64,000 nt of DNA from Anas platyrhynchos (lineage: Eukaryota; Chordata; Aves; Anseriformes; Anatidae), in the NCBI RefSeq assembly GCF_047663525.1, contig NC_092597.1, positions 22,894,001 through 22,958,000 on the forward strand, read 5' to 3'. The notes beneath the pieces were generated by a model. It worked only from the letters and a program-made list of their open reading frames with translations, was not told the DNA's origin and did no database searches. The translations under genes were made by a program, and so were the position numbers. Shown here piece by piece: positions 1-15,202 of the stretch (positions are counted from its first letter, which is position 1; each line of letters opens with the position of its first letter).

Positions 1-3000
1 TTTGTTTCCTTCACCCTAGTACTGACTTACAGGCATTTCACTTGTTCAAATGAAAGAACAAGGGTACTATCATTGTGGGGACTCTATTTCATCTGATCTC
101 TTGAGCTGCTGCACAGTAAAAGGAGCCAGACGTTCGTATGTATGAATTAAAATATTGGTTCTGCAACTCTATTGAAATGCTGCTGGGAGTGGGTTCAAAC
201 AGCAAGGAGAAATTTGGGAAGAAAGATATACAAGTTGAGAAAGGAACAGAGAAGGAATAGCACAAAAAGACTGACAGAAGAAAAGTACGGCAACAATTTA
301 CACACAATTACATGTACTACTACTTAGTTACAAGACCTGCTGTCAGATGTGCAGAGCAGGACTTGCTAAAGCTGGAGACATATTATTAGAAAAATGACTA
401 GAAGGTAAGCTTCTGGCTTCTTGAAATGGTAAAACGCATTTATCATGTCTTAATTTCAATGAAGCCTTCCTTTTTGTCCTAACTGCTCACTTCCTGTGTG
501 TCACTGAATAAGCCAGTGAAGCAGAAAAATCAACAACCAGGACAATATCCCACTTGTAAAGAACTCCATAAAGCCTGGGGGGCGCAGGAATGGAAGGTGT
601 GGGGTGTGGGACACAGGTGCCATCACCCTGGAAGGAGGAATACCTGGAAATACAAGCAGTACAGGAATACATGTTCATACTTTTTTTTCTTTTATTTATT
701 TTTTATTTTTTTTAATAAACTTACAATCATAGACTAGGTAGGAATTCATACAAAAAGCAGACAAAACACAAGCTAAAAAATAAAAACGCACAAAAATCTT
801 TTCAAGCTTCTGTGAGGAAGCAAACTGAGAGAGGCACTCTCTGAGTTTCAGATGGAAATTAGTGCATTTCCTGAGACAACGTCACAGCACATTATTTTAC
901 CAGTGGCCCAAGCCATGGCCCTTGTGGGAGGCAGAAAATTTTGTCCAGGTGCAGAGCCGTAAGGGTGGGATATTTCTGGCTATTTATAAGTTAGAAGTTA
1001 TTCAGCTGAACAAAGATTTTGCATTTAATTTGAAGCTGATTGGAAAATGTTATCGAGTTATCTCCTAACCAGATTGAGAAAACAGCAGCAAAATCAAATC
1101 ATGGGATGAGTTTCATGCTCTCTTACAGTAGTAGTTTAAATTTGCTAAAGTTAATGGTATCTCTGTTGAATTACATCAGCTTTATTGCTCTAAAAGAACA
1201 TACTAGTATGAACTAAAATGTTATCAGCTTATTATCGGTAATCTGCTTTTCAGGGGCTGCAAGGCCAGGAAAGAAGACTATTTTTTTTTTGACAGTCCAG
1301 TATACCAGGCAGACTGATACACTCTCAAGAACTGATAGCTCAAAGAAATCAAAAGACCTGAAATCCCATGAGACTCCTTGATGCTCTTGGAAGTAGAAAT
1401 AAAACAGTCACCAGAAACAATCACCTTTGTCTCCAAGTGTTCTGAAATCAGCGATCATTCTTAAACACTGATCACAGTAATCTAAATCACAGACCATTTT
1501 GTGGCCTGACTATTGCTCAATTGATGCTGTGCTAAAAGACCCCTCTAAAGCTCCTTGTATCTGCCCGTTTATACATGGAGTAGATTGAGAGCAGCAGATG
1601 TCTTGGTGTGCAACTGACATCCAGTTGGTTTTGGATGGAGTTCTAAGTGCCAGCTTTTGCATTACAAGCCCTCAAGTGTCCAAACAGCATGCCTCTGAAA
1701 CCATCGCCTCTGACTCAGTCGGTGCCATAAGCTACAATGAATTAAGCGCTGGGAATCAGAAAATCTCTGGGAATTTTACCCGAGTTCCAGCCACCTATAA
1801 GGCTGATAAGCAAAGTCTTTACATCTGTGCTTTGCATTACTTGCAAGCACAAGTTCTTCCTGATATTTCATCCTGATGCTAACTGCCCTCACACGATTCC
1901 ACAAGGAATCAAATAGGCTACTGCAGGGATTTGACACATATGGATGCGTGTACCCCAATCTTGACACAATGCTAGTCTTGCCAAAAACAGAATGCCCCCG
2001 GCAAAGCAATTCCTTGAAAAATACATTTGGAAGGAATAACAAATGGTAATTAATTGCCTCAAATAAATAGCTTTGGCTTGAGTAACAAACCAGTTTGATT
2101 ATACAAGGAAGAAAAACACCTTCCTAGCTTATGGGTAACCCAATTCATAAAGTTGAGCAGAAAAAAAATTGTAAAATTCTTTGCTGTCCTGCCCTCTTCT
2201 TCTCTGTGAATTGTATGTCATGAAGGCTTTAGCTGACTTACACATGCAGAGAGACAAAAGTCAGCTGAAGAATATCCAACTTTCCCTCCCTTTGCTGCAA
2301 GTCAGAAGGGAGCAACATGGGAACCAATTGCCTTGAACCTTTCAAAGAGGAAACAGAAATGTTCTTTCCCTTTGCTTATGCTTCACAGTGAGAAAGGCTG
2401 TAGGAGTGAACTGACAAAAAGGAGAAAGCCTAATTCCCACCCTCTAGGCAACTGACTATTGTTGCAGGTATTTGAAAAGCAGATGAACAAAAGAGGCAAT
2501 GGGGACTGGGTTTTGTGCAAATAAGATGGAAACTGAGAAAGTTCTACTGTCTACCTCTACAGGCATGTTGTTATAAAGATTATTTAAACATGGAGTATCA
2601 CATAATTCACGTACAGTTTGGCCTTCCTCGCCAACTTCCCTGGGGTCTCACTGATCTCTAGTCTCCAAAGCGCTGTGACATTCCAACCTGGCCACCTGAA
2701 TGCCACATGCCATTGAATTCTGTCAAGCAACTGCTGTACCCAACGTAATGATTCCCTGAGGTATTGCTATAGGGCTTCCCACAGGTACAACCTCACTTTC
2801 CCATCTACCAGCTCTCTACAGACACTACAATAGTTAAAACATGAGCATCAACACAATGTGATTAAGAGCAGCTAGCTTATTTCAGAAACATACTAAATAC
2901 TCATATGATATACATTGCACGCATTGTTAGGTTCCTTCCTGCTCTGTATGCACATTTTAATTAGATGAGGAATACCTGTGTCAAATTTATCAATGGTATA

Positions 3001-6000
3001 AAACCTCTGACTGCAGTGAATTTACATCCTTGATTTGTATTGTTCACAAATGGCTTTTTATGGCTAACAGTTTTTACTTATTTATCCTAAAAAAAAAAAA
3101 AATAAATCTTCTTTCATTTACAGTGATTTGCCCAATTTTTCCAGGAGGGAAATACAATTAACCACAAATAAGAGGAAAAAATTTAAAGTTGACTGATGAG
3201 ATGCCGTTTTAGGACACTCAGTTCAATTACACTAAAAGCATTCTCTCTTTGTTACAACAGCACTTCCAAAATAAAGCCTGAGTTACAACAGAAGTAATGT
3301 GAAAAACTCAACCAAAAGCCTGAGGAAGGATTTCCCACATATCATGTCTTCCTCTATTGTGCAGGCCATCACTATTAGACACAGACAGCAGAAATTATTC
3401 CATAGAATGGTTTCTTTGGTACAATAATGAAAAATATTAGCAAACTCTTTAATTACTAAATACATTCCCTCAAAAGTATGTTTTTAAAAGACAGAAATGA
3501 AAAACTTGGGTCTTCGATAATGAAGTGATTGCTGAAGTCATGATAATAAGTATTCCCTTAAAAAGGGAATTCACGATGGTGATTGCAGTTTAAGGCGGCT
3601 GGTGTACAGGATTACACACAACATCAAAGCTAGTTTTCTGCTCTGACTCAGCCACTAGAGCAGCCTTCCTTTTTCTGCATCAACTGTAGAAGAGCCCAAG
3701 AAAAATAAGGAGAATATCCAGAGAAGTACTGTTCTGTGCTTGCTGAGGACCAAATACAGGACTAGAAAAAAAAAAAATTAAAAAAGATACAATCCAACAG
3801 AGCCATTGTTGTGTTGTTTGTTACTTTTTGTAAGATGCTCCTCAATGGGAGATAGTCTCTGTGAATTACTTCTTTCTTGTCTTCCCAGGTGTTAAGATAT
3901 GCTAATATATTTGAAAAGCTGTGCTTAGGTCCTAAACATTAATCCAAAATGCACTAACTGAACAACTCCTTTGAATTGAATTGGTTTGGAATTAGGCCCA
4001 ATAAACTGCTCTACTTTCAAAATCATAATAGAGGACAGAATTGACTAGTACCAAAGTTTATTACACAGCCACTGGACACAAATGCATTCAATATAATCAA
4101 GTTGCTACTTCTCATATTTTAATTATAGGAGAAGCATTGTAAAAGTCAGAATTCCATTAAAAACAGGCAGTTTAACAAGACCTAATAATAAAATTTTTAT
4201 CAATAGGAATATTCAGAATTAACTTTCTGTGTACAAATTAGATTTTAAATAGCAGGTTCATTCCTCTGGTGATCTAATTTAGGTTTTGGTATAAAACAAA
4301 TGCTTCAAACTCATAAAAAACCTCCTATGGTAAATTTTTATCCCTAACGTTTTCCAGCTGGTCTCTAATAACTATTCCTAATTGTACTTGTTAAAAAGTG
4401 GATTTATGAATCTCAATTAGACTGGTTTTACTTATCCTACAGCAATTTTCAGTACCAACCAAGCCCATTTCAAGATAGAAAAAAAGTTTTATGTGGATGA
4501 CAGAATAATTATGAAAATAAAGAAGAAAATGCCTTTTATACAACTTAATTCTTAGTAATTCTATTTCAATAATCCAAACCAGAAAATACAGCATGTAATA
4601 ACCATTTGGGGAACTTTGTTCATTCCACAAGTTACAAGGTACTTTTATTACTAGGATATTCAGCTTTGCTTGCATGCCCTACTGTGAGCATAAAGATTTA
4701 CATCATTCTCAGTGAATCTATTTTAATTTTCTTTGCAAACTTAATATCCTGATTCAGCAAACTATTGAGATACAAGCTTAATTCTAAGCACACACTGAAG
4801 ACCTCAGCCAGTGTAAATTTTCCTGAATTCATGCAGGGCAGCTTCTGCTAAGTTGTTAAGTGCACGCTTATCTTTATGGTTTAATGTCACTAAACCTTCA
4901 GTGGGCACCGAGTTAGCAGTTTACTGAAATATTTTGCTGAACAATGCTCTGTGTTGTGAAGGATGTGTTACAATACACCCTTGCAAAACAATGGGTTCCC
5001 TCTCATGACTAATATATACCCTAAGACCAGTTCTCACTTGACCTCAGTATAAATGTAGGCTATCCAAAAGTTTCTATCACCTTACTTTAAAAATGTATTT
5101 TTAAGTAGAGCCTTCACATCCCTTTGTTTGCAGGACCTTGGATAGGGCTTTGCAGTTAGGGTAAAGATATTAAACAACATCAGCCGTACCTTTGTACAAG
5201 TCTCATCCATCACCCACAGAAAGTTTTTGAAGAATTAGTAAACATGACTATGGATCTGCTGTGCCATATTTATGAAAAAAACAAAGCTTACACAATTCAA
5301 CAGGAAAAAAAAAAAAGTGACAAACTATTATAGACTGGAATATATCCCATTATATGAGAAGAAACTTCTGCTACAAACACATTTTTTTCATTACCGAGTC
5401 TCCTACAACTTTCCCAGATGGCCAGGTAGTGGCTGTTCCTTGGGGGTCACCATATGCGCTACAATTAGTGAGTCATTTCTCTGATTAACATTCAGATCTC
5501 TGACAAACGTCCATGAAACCAGGAGACCAAAACCCCTATACATCAACCAGTAAAAAGAGGCTCTTCTCTGGTAAATTCTGACACCTAATTACACCTAATG
5601 CACTCACTATGACCATTCTCCTTGTACACCACTTCTAGCCAAAACAACGAACCAGGCTGACTTATTCCTTCAAGTTTCTATTAATTGCTAGGCTGAATAT
5701 AGACCAAAAAATGCTATTTTTACAACATTACATCACAACATTGTCTTGCTGTTGCAGCCAAACACTTTGGCTTGAAAAATTGACTTCAGATATGTGTTAA
5801 GTAATGTACAATAAATACTCATCCAAAAGAAAAAAAAGAGAAAGAAATGCTAAATTACATGCAAACCTCTGCTGTCTGCACAAAACAGTTAAGATACGCC
5901 TGCTGTCCACTCGACATTTTCCTTAAAAGCTGCTGTGAAAAAATCAAACTTCTCCCCAGAAGTATTATGATTGAAAGTAGCAACTTGAAAACAGCAATGT

Positions 6001-6167
6001 TTTTATGGGCTCCTGTGAAGAGGATTCTCCACTGCTCAGTAGGGTGAATCCAACCTTCTCAAAAAATACTGATCCCATTATTCAGTTTTGGTAATTAAAA
6101 TGTTTTCTAAATGATTGTTCCCCAGCAGGAGGAAATTGATTAATTTTAATGCATTATTGTATTTTAG

Positions 6168-6274
6168 CATGGAACAACTTTCCCCCGCCCTTGTTCCCAC
6201 CATTCCCACCATTTGCAGATGAATTATTTAGACCTGAAGATTTGTCTACTCAATTTGACATTAAGCTTAAGGGA
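6168..6274 (+). other. Exon-like segment with open frame (unassigned)
   Basis: A 107-bp segment is preceded by a T-rich acceptor ending 'tattttag' and followed by a near-consensus donor, A|GTGAGT. One frame is open throughout: a proline/phenylalanine-rich start (WNNFPPPLFPPFPPF) followed by an acidic-charged part (ADELFRPEDLSTQF). Entry phase would be 2 and exit phase 0. I do not recognise the protein. It could be an exon of an antisense transcript inside the presumed MEGF11 intron, a fragment of a dead gene, or chance. No partner exon was found. Confidence 0.2.
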
Positions 6275-9200
6275 GTGAGTAGAGAAGCCCAAAGAGTGCC
6301 TCTTCATTCGCAAATTCAATTTTTTTCTATTTGAATATTGATTAGCAGGGCATATATCTTGAGGAAGTGGTTTGGCTAAGAGATCATAGATCTAAAAAAT
6401 ATGACTAACAGAATTCACATATTTAGAAATGCATTCAGGATTTTCAGTATACACGTATGCTTCCTCTTAAGTGTTTTGTTTTTTTTTCTATTTAAACTAA
6501 ACCAAAAAATCCTACTTAATTTAAATATCTTTGAATAACACTCTAGATACTGTTTACAAATGTAGTGCCTCTTCAGAAACACAAACCTTAATTTAGATGC
6601 GTTGACTTCAGTTGACTTTGGGTTATTTGGCTATTAGTTGCTCATGTGAGTACTACAAGAGTTGAGGCAGCAGACATCTGGATAGTTAACTTCCAACACT
6701 GGTTCTCAAAACTAGATCCTGTCCCACCTTTTTGAAAGTTCACATAGTTTACAACTCTGTCACACCAAACAATATTTTAAATAATGAAAACTATTTTGTG
6801 TTTGTGGTCATCTTTTGCAGTGCTTTTTAACTTATGCAGAATCAATGCTGATACAGATGACCTAACACTAAATATTTTTTTGAAATGGTGTTTCTGCTCT
6901 TCCCCCAGGTTTTTTGTTCTTTCTACAAAGACTTCCACTTGATTACAAATTAGAAGAAGGAAAATCCAAAATGATTTTATCAAACAATAGAAAATTTGCT
7001 TACATATCCAGTTTTATTTGCAAGCAGGCTTCAGGTAGGTGACAAAACTGATACATAACCAGATCTTCTTGAAGAAAACTATCATCGCCCAGTTGAACAA
7101 AATATAGTAATACATGGGAACAGAACTAATTGTCTTTGGAGTTGCTAGCAACTGACAGCAGTAACTGCCACAAAATTAAAAGGGAAATGAGCAGGGTAGA
7201 CTGGTCCATAGCTAATACGAGACTAAATTCGCCGAGGGATGCGTAGAGTATTAACAAGGACTTTGCACAGAATCTTGGAGCACTCTACAAATATACTAAG
7301 ATTAAAAAAATATCAGGAGCATTAGTATTCCCAGGAAATATAATGCATTGATATTAGAGTGAATCTTTGACAAAGCCAAGAACAGGCTTCATCTTTCACA
7401 ATTCTGTAACACATCTCTTTTTCTGGCACTAGACTTATCCAATAAACAACAGTAAGCAGTATATTTATTACTTAATATCAAATTCACAAAAGTACTCAAA
7501 GGTCCCAAGCAGAATGAAGGCCTATATATTATGTAAAGACATCCAAAGAAACTGTTTGTCCTAAAAAACTTACTGTCCTACATATATCTGATGAAAGTCT
7601 CATCTTCAAAAGAACAGCAAGACTTCAGCGCAGCTGAATATCCCAACTGCTAGCACTTTCCATCATTGTGGACCTAGCTTGAGTTCAGATTTGAAACTCA
7701 ATTCTGACAGAGGTAGCAAACAATAAAAGGTGATGTCCTTCATGCAGCAAAGCTTTGGATTTTTGTTACACTTGTGAGCAACACAGAGGCTGTATTATAT
7801 TTTTGGCATACACTGTACAGATTTAAGTCCTGTGCACAATTAAAAAATAATAATAATATTACAGTATAAAGGAGACTGGTACGAAGATCACCTTTTTCTG
7901 TTTCTAAACAGCCTAATACCTGATGCTGTTGAACAATTACTTTTAGCTATATGAAAAGAATTCTTTGTCCATGAACTCCTTCATAATAAATAATAATCTA
8001 TTTTTCTAATATAAGAAAATACTTGCATTAAAAGTGTACATATATATCTATGACAGGCAACACGCAACAGAAATTTCTTTTAATTCATACACACGTCTAA
8101 GAAGTTAGCTGGAAAGAAAGTGTCTGACTAGCAGCAGGGGTTAGTTAGTAGGAAATGCACACATGCAAGCACTGCTTGCTCTGTGAGTTGATCAGATGGT
8201 CTGATCTGATCATAAGATCTTTCTCACTGTGACTTAAGGATTTACCTGAAGTGACATACCTTTTTAAGACTGCATTCTTCATGCTGGTAACGAGAAAAAT
8301 GCATGAAAGCAGATGCACTAACCCTCACAAAAAAGTCAGCTCATAATATACAATGTACCCTCTTAACTGAGGTTTTGCATACTAACTCACAGTTTCTTCT
8401 ACAGAACATGCAAGAAATAAAAAATTAATATTACTTGTTATTTTTCCCACACAATGTAATAAACAAGTGGTGTTCAAGTAACCCAAAATATGCAAAGGAG
8501 ACCTTTTTAAATGTAAAAAGTAACCTTTTGGTAGAAAGAGTCAATGTTCCTAAATGGGTTCACTCAAGTAAATCCAGTGCTAACAAATCTATAATGCTGT
8601 CTCTCAGCTATGGCAAAAACAAAATAAAACAGAAGCAATAGCAAGAACTTTAGTTGTGTCTTCTAGTGAATTCAGTGTCCATGAAAGAACAAAAGAACAT
8701 TGGGTAAGTTTGTTCATTCTTTAGTTACAACTGCTAAGTATTTAACTCACTGCAGTTTATTTTGTAAGATTACACCCCTAACTTTTTGAAATGCATGTCT
8801 AAAGATAAATCTACATACCCAAATACTGTCCTTTCAGAAGATCCATGTCCTCCTTTTGTACTACTTCCTTTTCAGGATTAAGTTGAATTCTTTTCACTAA
8901 GCTTTTCTAGCTTTTCGCTTTGCTGCTGACACCAGTCCACTCCCAAACACCCGTTATTCCAAACACCAACGAGGTGTCTGTTGACTACCAGATCCTCAAG
9001 AAAAACACCCGGAAAGCTGCGACTGAAAGGCACTGCTGAAGCCAGGCACAGTAAATTTGAATAGTACCAGACTGGTGGTAACCGTTCAGAGTAGAGTGGG
9101 AGCACACAGATAGCAGAGTTGAAGTCTACAAGAACGGTCACACTGAGGCCGTGTTCCTTGGTGAAGTAGGGACGTAGCGCTGAGACACCAGTCCTTCTAC

Positions 9201-12200
9201 CTTTCTGGGTGCTCCTTCAAGCACAATTCAGCAGGTCGGAACAATTGGATCCTAAAAACATCTACTTTTCCCTTCAAGTAAATACAGGGTGCTAGATTAC
9301 TGCGATTTTCACTGCAACAGCAATTTTTGGAGCTCAGAATGCATATTTGCTTTCCCCTTCAGCATATTCTGCACATCCACAGGCTGTGTATGAAAGTCAG
9401 AGCCTATTTCATTCTAGAGTACCTGTGCGAACACATCTTTTACAGAAGTCAACAGAACTTTAAGTCTATATTCTGCTCCTGCATTGTTTTAACTAGAGTG
9501 AAGAAGGAACCAAACAAGATGCAGAGTATGTTCAGGAACCAACAGCTGAAAGCAAAAAGGCTGACACCCTTTCCATCCTTCTTTCCTTGCTATATCCCAT
9601 AGTCCACAGAGTTCTAGTTGCAGAAGTCCTACAGCACCAATTTTCTGGACTTCTAGGAGCTTAGAACGAAGCAAAAGGATTAGATTGTAGGTATTCTGTT
9701 TTTGGAATGCCTGCATACAGAGCAACTTAAATTTAGTTCTCTACTACACAGAGAATACATACTATAAAATTATCCTCTGCCAAATATTCTGACAAGCTCC
9801 CTTCAAGTGGAGAATGTTATCCTTAAACAAAGCCTAACAGAACACTAGGGATAAGACAAAAGAAAGACCTGCAGGAAAATAAAAGAGCACAAAAAAGAAA
9901 ATATATCAGCTGCTAAAAAAAAAAAAAAAAAAAGTGAGGAGCATGTCTAAATTATCTACGAAGCACCAACTTTAAACAGGGGATGTTAACCAGTGCAACA
10001 GCATCCTGCTACCTGCTTCTCCTTTCCCCTCCCCTCTTTCTCCTTCTCCCAGGCAAAACAATTTCAAACACCACGCACAGAGCTGATTCGTCACTTTCCC
10101 ATTCTCACTTAACTCGTGTATTTCTGAGGTGAGCTTCTTATCTGTTGTTGAATTTTATTTAGTTGTCTTGTTCTCCCCTCTTGTTTATCTAGTTGTGGTT
10201 CTTTTTCTTACTCTCTTCCATATATAAAAGTGACTTTCTGTATTATTTCTACCCACACACCTCTGCTTGCCAAGCTATTTTCCATTGCCTTTCTTGTTTA
10301 ACATTGTTTGCCCCCTATTCAGAGTTCCCACATATTTTTCATTTTACAGATCAGAGCAAAAGGAACAGCTCTGTTTTCAGACTACACTCTGTTCATCCAC
10401 AAACAATCACATAGACCATATTTGAGAAACAAATTTCACTTCCATTTTTATCATCCAAGGTGATAAAATCTAAGTAGGAAAGAAAGATGAAGAAAAATAA
10501 AACTGTTCAAAACGCCTATGGATTGGAACGGACATACCACGTGCCTTAACTGTTAAAAGCACCCACTGCGTTCATTCAGTTTATTAACAGATACTTCACT
10601 ATCTTCTGACCACAAACAGCAGATGGTATTTTGTCATTTGACAGACCTCAGTTTACATCAGTCACAATGCCTGCCCCAGAGTTTGTAACCCAGTGCTAGG
10701 TAACAAGTGGCTGAATCCTCTCCTGCAACAGACAATACTGTGAAAACGAGCCTTCTTCCATCTGCAGTTTACAAATCTCTCTGTATATTTGACTACCATT
10801 ATTACAAATGAATGTTTTGTAAATATAATTTACCACTGTTTTAATTTCTGTGACTTATTCCCAGTAGCCCTCACTGCGGAGACTGTATCTAATCAATCCT
10901 CAATTACTATGCAAATATATCCTATAGGCTACTGATGTCTTTCCTTTCAAACACTTAATACATAATTAATGACAGCTATAACGACACCAAAGACTCTAAA
11001 CGAAAAGAACTTCTCTCTATAATTTATACTTACCACCACTAAAGAAGACTGATTTGTTGGAGTACTTATTCAAGATTTTTGCAGTCTTCTGGAAAAGTGA
11101 TTATTATTAATTCTAGTCAGTGACTGCAGTTACTGGACTTTGCTCCTCAAAACAGAACTCTACATAACTAAGCATAACTATCTTTCCTGTCCTAAGATTA
11201 TCTGGAAGTACTTAGAGTTACATCCACAAATCCTCAATCTCAGAAAGTTTACAGACACTTTAAGCCATTAACAGAAACATCACTATCCTTCACACAAGAT
11301 ACATACATACATGCAAAACTCTGTCTAGCTTATACACTGTAACTTTGTCAAAACCTGTGAAACCTAGAGTAAAGCTCAGAGCTACAAATGATAATCTTCA
11401 AAGTTGTTCATTCATTCACAACAAATTTTTAAATACAGAAAGGATGAAAACAAGGCATCATTATGAAAGTACAAGATTAATCTCACTTGATTTGACTAAT
11501 CCAAGCATAAGGTATCTGGCCTGCTCTGGGCTGCCAGGCCCCTTTGGAGGAGGAAGGGGCACAGACATCCTATCCAGAAGGCAATTCATGCTAAAGAGGA
11601 TACCTACCATCTGCAGAAACAAGCCTCCAAATGTCTACTAAGCAGTGTCTCTTTGCAAAGAATTATAAAACTCATCTTTCTCTAGAGTTATAGTGTGTGA
11701 CTAGTCACATGGCCTTCTGTAGAAGGCAATGTGTAATAACAGGGAGAAGTAAATTCTCTGATACTTGAATTGTATCTATAAAATAACTGATTGGCCCTGT
11801 TTGGGTGATAAAATGCCTCCCTGAAATATGCAGAAAAAAGAAAATTAGAAGAGGAAAAGGGATGAAGAACATTGCTACATTGGACATTTTTACTAAGTTT
11901 GAGAAATGGTAGGTGTTGTAACTTTAATGGTTTTGATTTGCCTTATCCATTTCAACACACACAAGTTAATACAATTTCAAATTAATCAGGCAGCACTTCT
12001 TTAAAGTGATATTTACAGCTTTTACATTTAAATGAAGGCAAAAAAGTATAATTTATGCTATAATAATGCCATATACAGTGTCATTGTTTTAATTCTTTAA
12101 TAGAATTAAGCTAGCTGTGGCAAGTAGATAAAAACCCTTTGAATAGTGAAACATTGCTATAGTTTGTCTTGTCAAGGCTTCTGCTTCTAAGAATATTTAT

Positions 12201-15176
12201 GATTTTACTGTTCCTTGAGAACCATAAATGACATAGCATGTCAATGAGAGTTTCAATCTCAGTCTGGATAATTCCATCCAGAACTAGAGTATAACTCAGT
12301 CTCCATCCCCAGATAACCCCAGCCTTTCTCCTTATGCTGCTAACAAAGGGTGTAATACTGGACTTTCTCCCGAGGAAAAAATTCTTTACCTTGTGCTAAC
12401 CTCCATGACTTCCCCAAGACTGCATGGAATGAAAATGAATGCAGCATTTCATTGTGAATTAAGAAAGCACGAATCAGGCTCCACTGTACAAAGTGCAATG
12501 GCAGTTTTCTGGAGTGGCTGCCTGTCAAGTAGGTAGTAGACTATGATGCACGACTCATTTGACAAACTGAGTGTCAGTGAAGTCACCTACCAGTGTCCTA
12601 TGCTGCTACCAAAAGCATGTTGGCTGCTAAATGACTTTACATTCTTTTTTTCTTTTTCTACCAAGCTTATTTTAGAAAGGTTGTATATCAATCTGGAAAG
12701 TGCTGTGAACATGATGTTATCATAATGGTACCATATGCCAGTCGACTACTTACAAATCATCCATGCTTCTCTCACTTGGTAGATTTTAAAAGCATGATAA
12801 AGAACTTGATTTTCCTCATGCTTACACTGACTTTATATCAGTATACTTCCACATTTTACACTAGTTTAAAAAAAAAAAAAAAAGAGAGAAAAAAAAACTG
12901 TACCAAAGCCTCTGCTTTATGAAGACTCTTAATATGTCTCTGTCAAATGACTGCCTTTGTCAAAACCAGACATGAGTATTAAAGATTCAAACCCTATGGA
13001 AAAGTAGAATATGCTCCACAATCACCTTAACCTAGTACAGAACCTACAGAAGTAGGTTTAGGTTGCATCCTTTAAGTTTTGGAGCTTTCGATTTGCTCTC
13101 TTGTTCTGGTACCTTAACAAGACAACTGAGAATTCCATCTTAAAGTTTCTCTGTAGCTTTTTTCTTACTTCGTTCCAGAGAAAGCAGATTTTCATGTGTT
13201 CACAACACTTCATAAACCTTGCAAAAAAAATCATGTACCAAAAGACTTTTGATAACAGCAGGTAATTAGCAAGAGTCTAAATCTTAACAAGGAATCCAAG
13301 AAAAGTGTTTAAGGAAAAGTTTAGCTCCATACTTGAACTTAAGAGAACCTGTATCCATTTCTACTCATATCTACCAGTTAAATTTAAAAGGAAAAAAAAA
13401 GAAAAAGGTTGTTCACAAATTTCACACTTGATTAACCTTTAGGCTATCATATTCTGGCAGTTCTTGAGTACCTTTTTAACTCTTCAAAATATTTCTCAGT
13501 GGCTATTAGTACTAGTGTTCTCAGTGACCATTAGAATGTGTTGGGTTGAAAACCTTAGAAAATGAAGTGCACAAAGTCACAGCACAGAACTATTTTTCAC
13601 TCAACTACTGTGTCTTACTCCTCTTCCAGACAAAGCATCTCTCTAGCAGTGAACATGATTTCAGCCTCATGCCCATTTATTCATTAGCCTCTCTAGTCAG
13701 GCTGTTACTAAGGGAAATTCTCCGCGGCAGTTCTTACTGCAAAGGAAAAAGTTAGGCCTACCAGTTCTGGACTTGTTTGCAATTGGGTTCAAGTTGGATG
13801 TGCTCTTCTTTCCTGCTGCATTTCTGCAAGCAGGCTAAGTGGTGACCTTCATCTTGTACCTCTCTTCCTCTCTTAGAAAGAAGCTTTCATACAAATTTCA
13901 GTACTTTCCCCTTAGAGCAGCAACAGACAGAAGAAACTGCCTGGAGGGCTTAGAACTACCGCGCATACACAAGTGTTTGTAAACATACGTGTCTTAGAGA
14001 ATTCTGGATTAGTCTTTGGATATCCTGACTAAACACCTTAGACTCTGGGCTGTAGCACACTGTTTTGCAGTTACCCATTCTGATCTTCACAAGGGCATGG
14101 AACATTGGCTCTTCATCAGTCTGGTATATAATCATTAATTCCTAGAATAAGGATCCCATTTCGTAAACTCAAAAAAAATTCCTTCCCTGTGTACACATAC
14201 ACCAATTGTACATCATTCGCAGGAGTCACATAGAAGTATCATGTGGCAGGAATCATCTGGCAGTCTTTACAACTGATTCTGTTTGGGATTTGTCTCCTTT
14301 GAGGGTAGCTCTTAATTTTCTACAAGCTTTTTCATATATCTCTCCTTAACACACAGGACTTCCTCACTGAGGTTCCAATCAGTTTTGTGCAAAGAAAAGT
14401 ACCAATTGCTACTGCGGTACAGTCAGCCTGCACAGTACAGAACAATGAGGGTGACTTTTTTTTCCATCTTTCCCATTAAGATCTGAACAACCCTTTCTTA
14501 GGGGTAACCCATTTATTCACAACTGTAATTGTAACTATTGCTTTAGTCCTAGGTTTTACATACGAGTCATTTTTTGTAGTATGTGAGATAGCCAGGGAAG
14601 GATTTAGTTGCCTGAACATGGAGTCCAAGTGGTACCTGAACATGCATACCAGGGCATCAGATATGACATAAGACTCACAGGACAACTGAATGCTGATGAA
14701 GCAACAACTAGAGACTAGACAGGTTACCGCAGAGAACCAAAGATGACCTAGACCTGAATCCTACCTCAAACTACAATGAGGTCCAAAGTCCATCACCACC
14801 AATGGAGAAATTCCCAGTGACTTTGGCTTTGAACTGCAGCCAGACTCTGATTCTTGCAGTGTTACAGCTTCCTTTGCATGGATATGCAAGGGAGAAAGGG
14901 GCTGTGTAAGTAAACCCATGTCTCTCAGTACTCCTCTGCAAGATGCAACCAGAACTGACATATTTGCATGGAATGACAATTAGAAAGAGGTGTGTAAATA
15001 GGTAATTCAAACCCACGGTGGTACAGATGGATGGTTTGTGGGAATCCACCACACACACTATGCACCTGAAAGTACCTGACAGCCAACAGCAAGCATACAG
15101 GTTGGAACTCTTAAAGCGTAAAAACAGTGCGGACACCACAATTCCCCATTCCCCCATGCCTCCAGCCCTCGTGTTT

Positions 15177-15202
15177 CAAAATAAATAAATAAATAAATAA
15201 AA
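15177..15202. repeat. (AAAT)n microsatellite
   Basis: About six tandem copies of a 4-bp AAAT/AAAT-permuted unit. It is a simple sequence repeat with no coding role. Confidence 0.85.

Noticed and set aside
14771..15157. 128-codon minus-strand frame
   Set aside because: No recognisable domain and no splice or promoter context. The composition is that of random AT-rich DNA, and the length is unremarkable for the number of frames screened.
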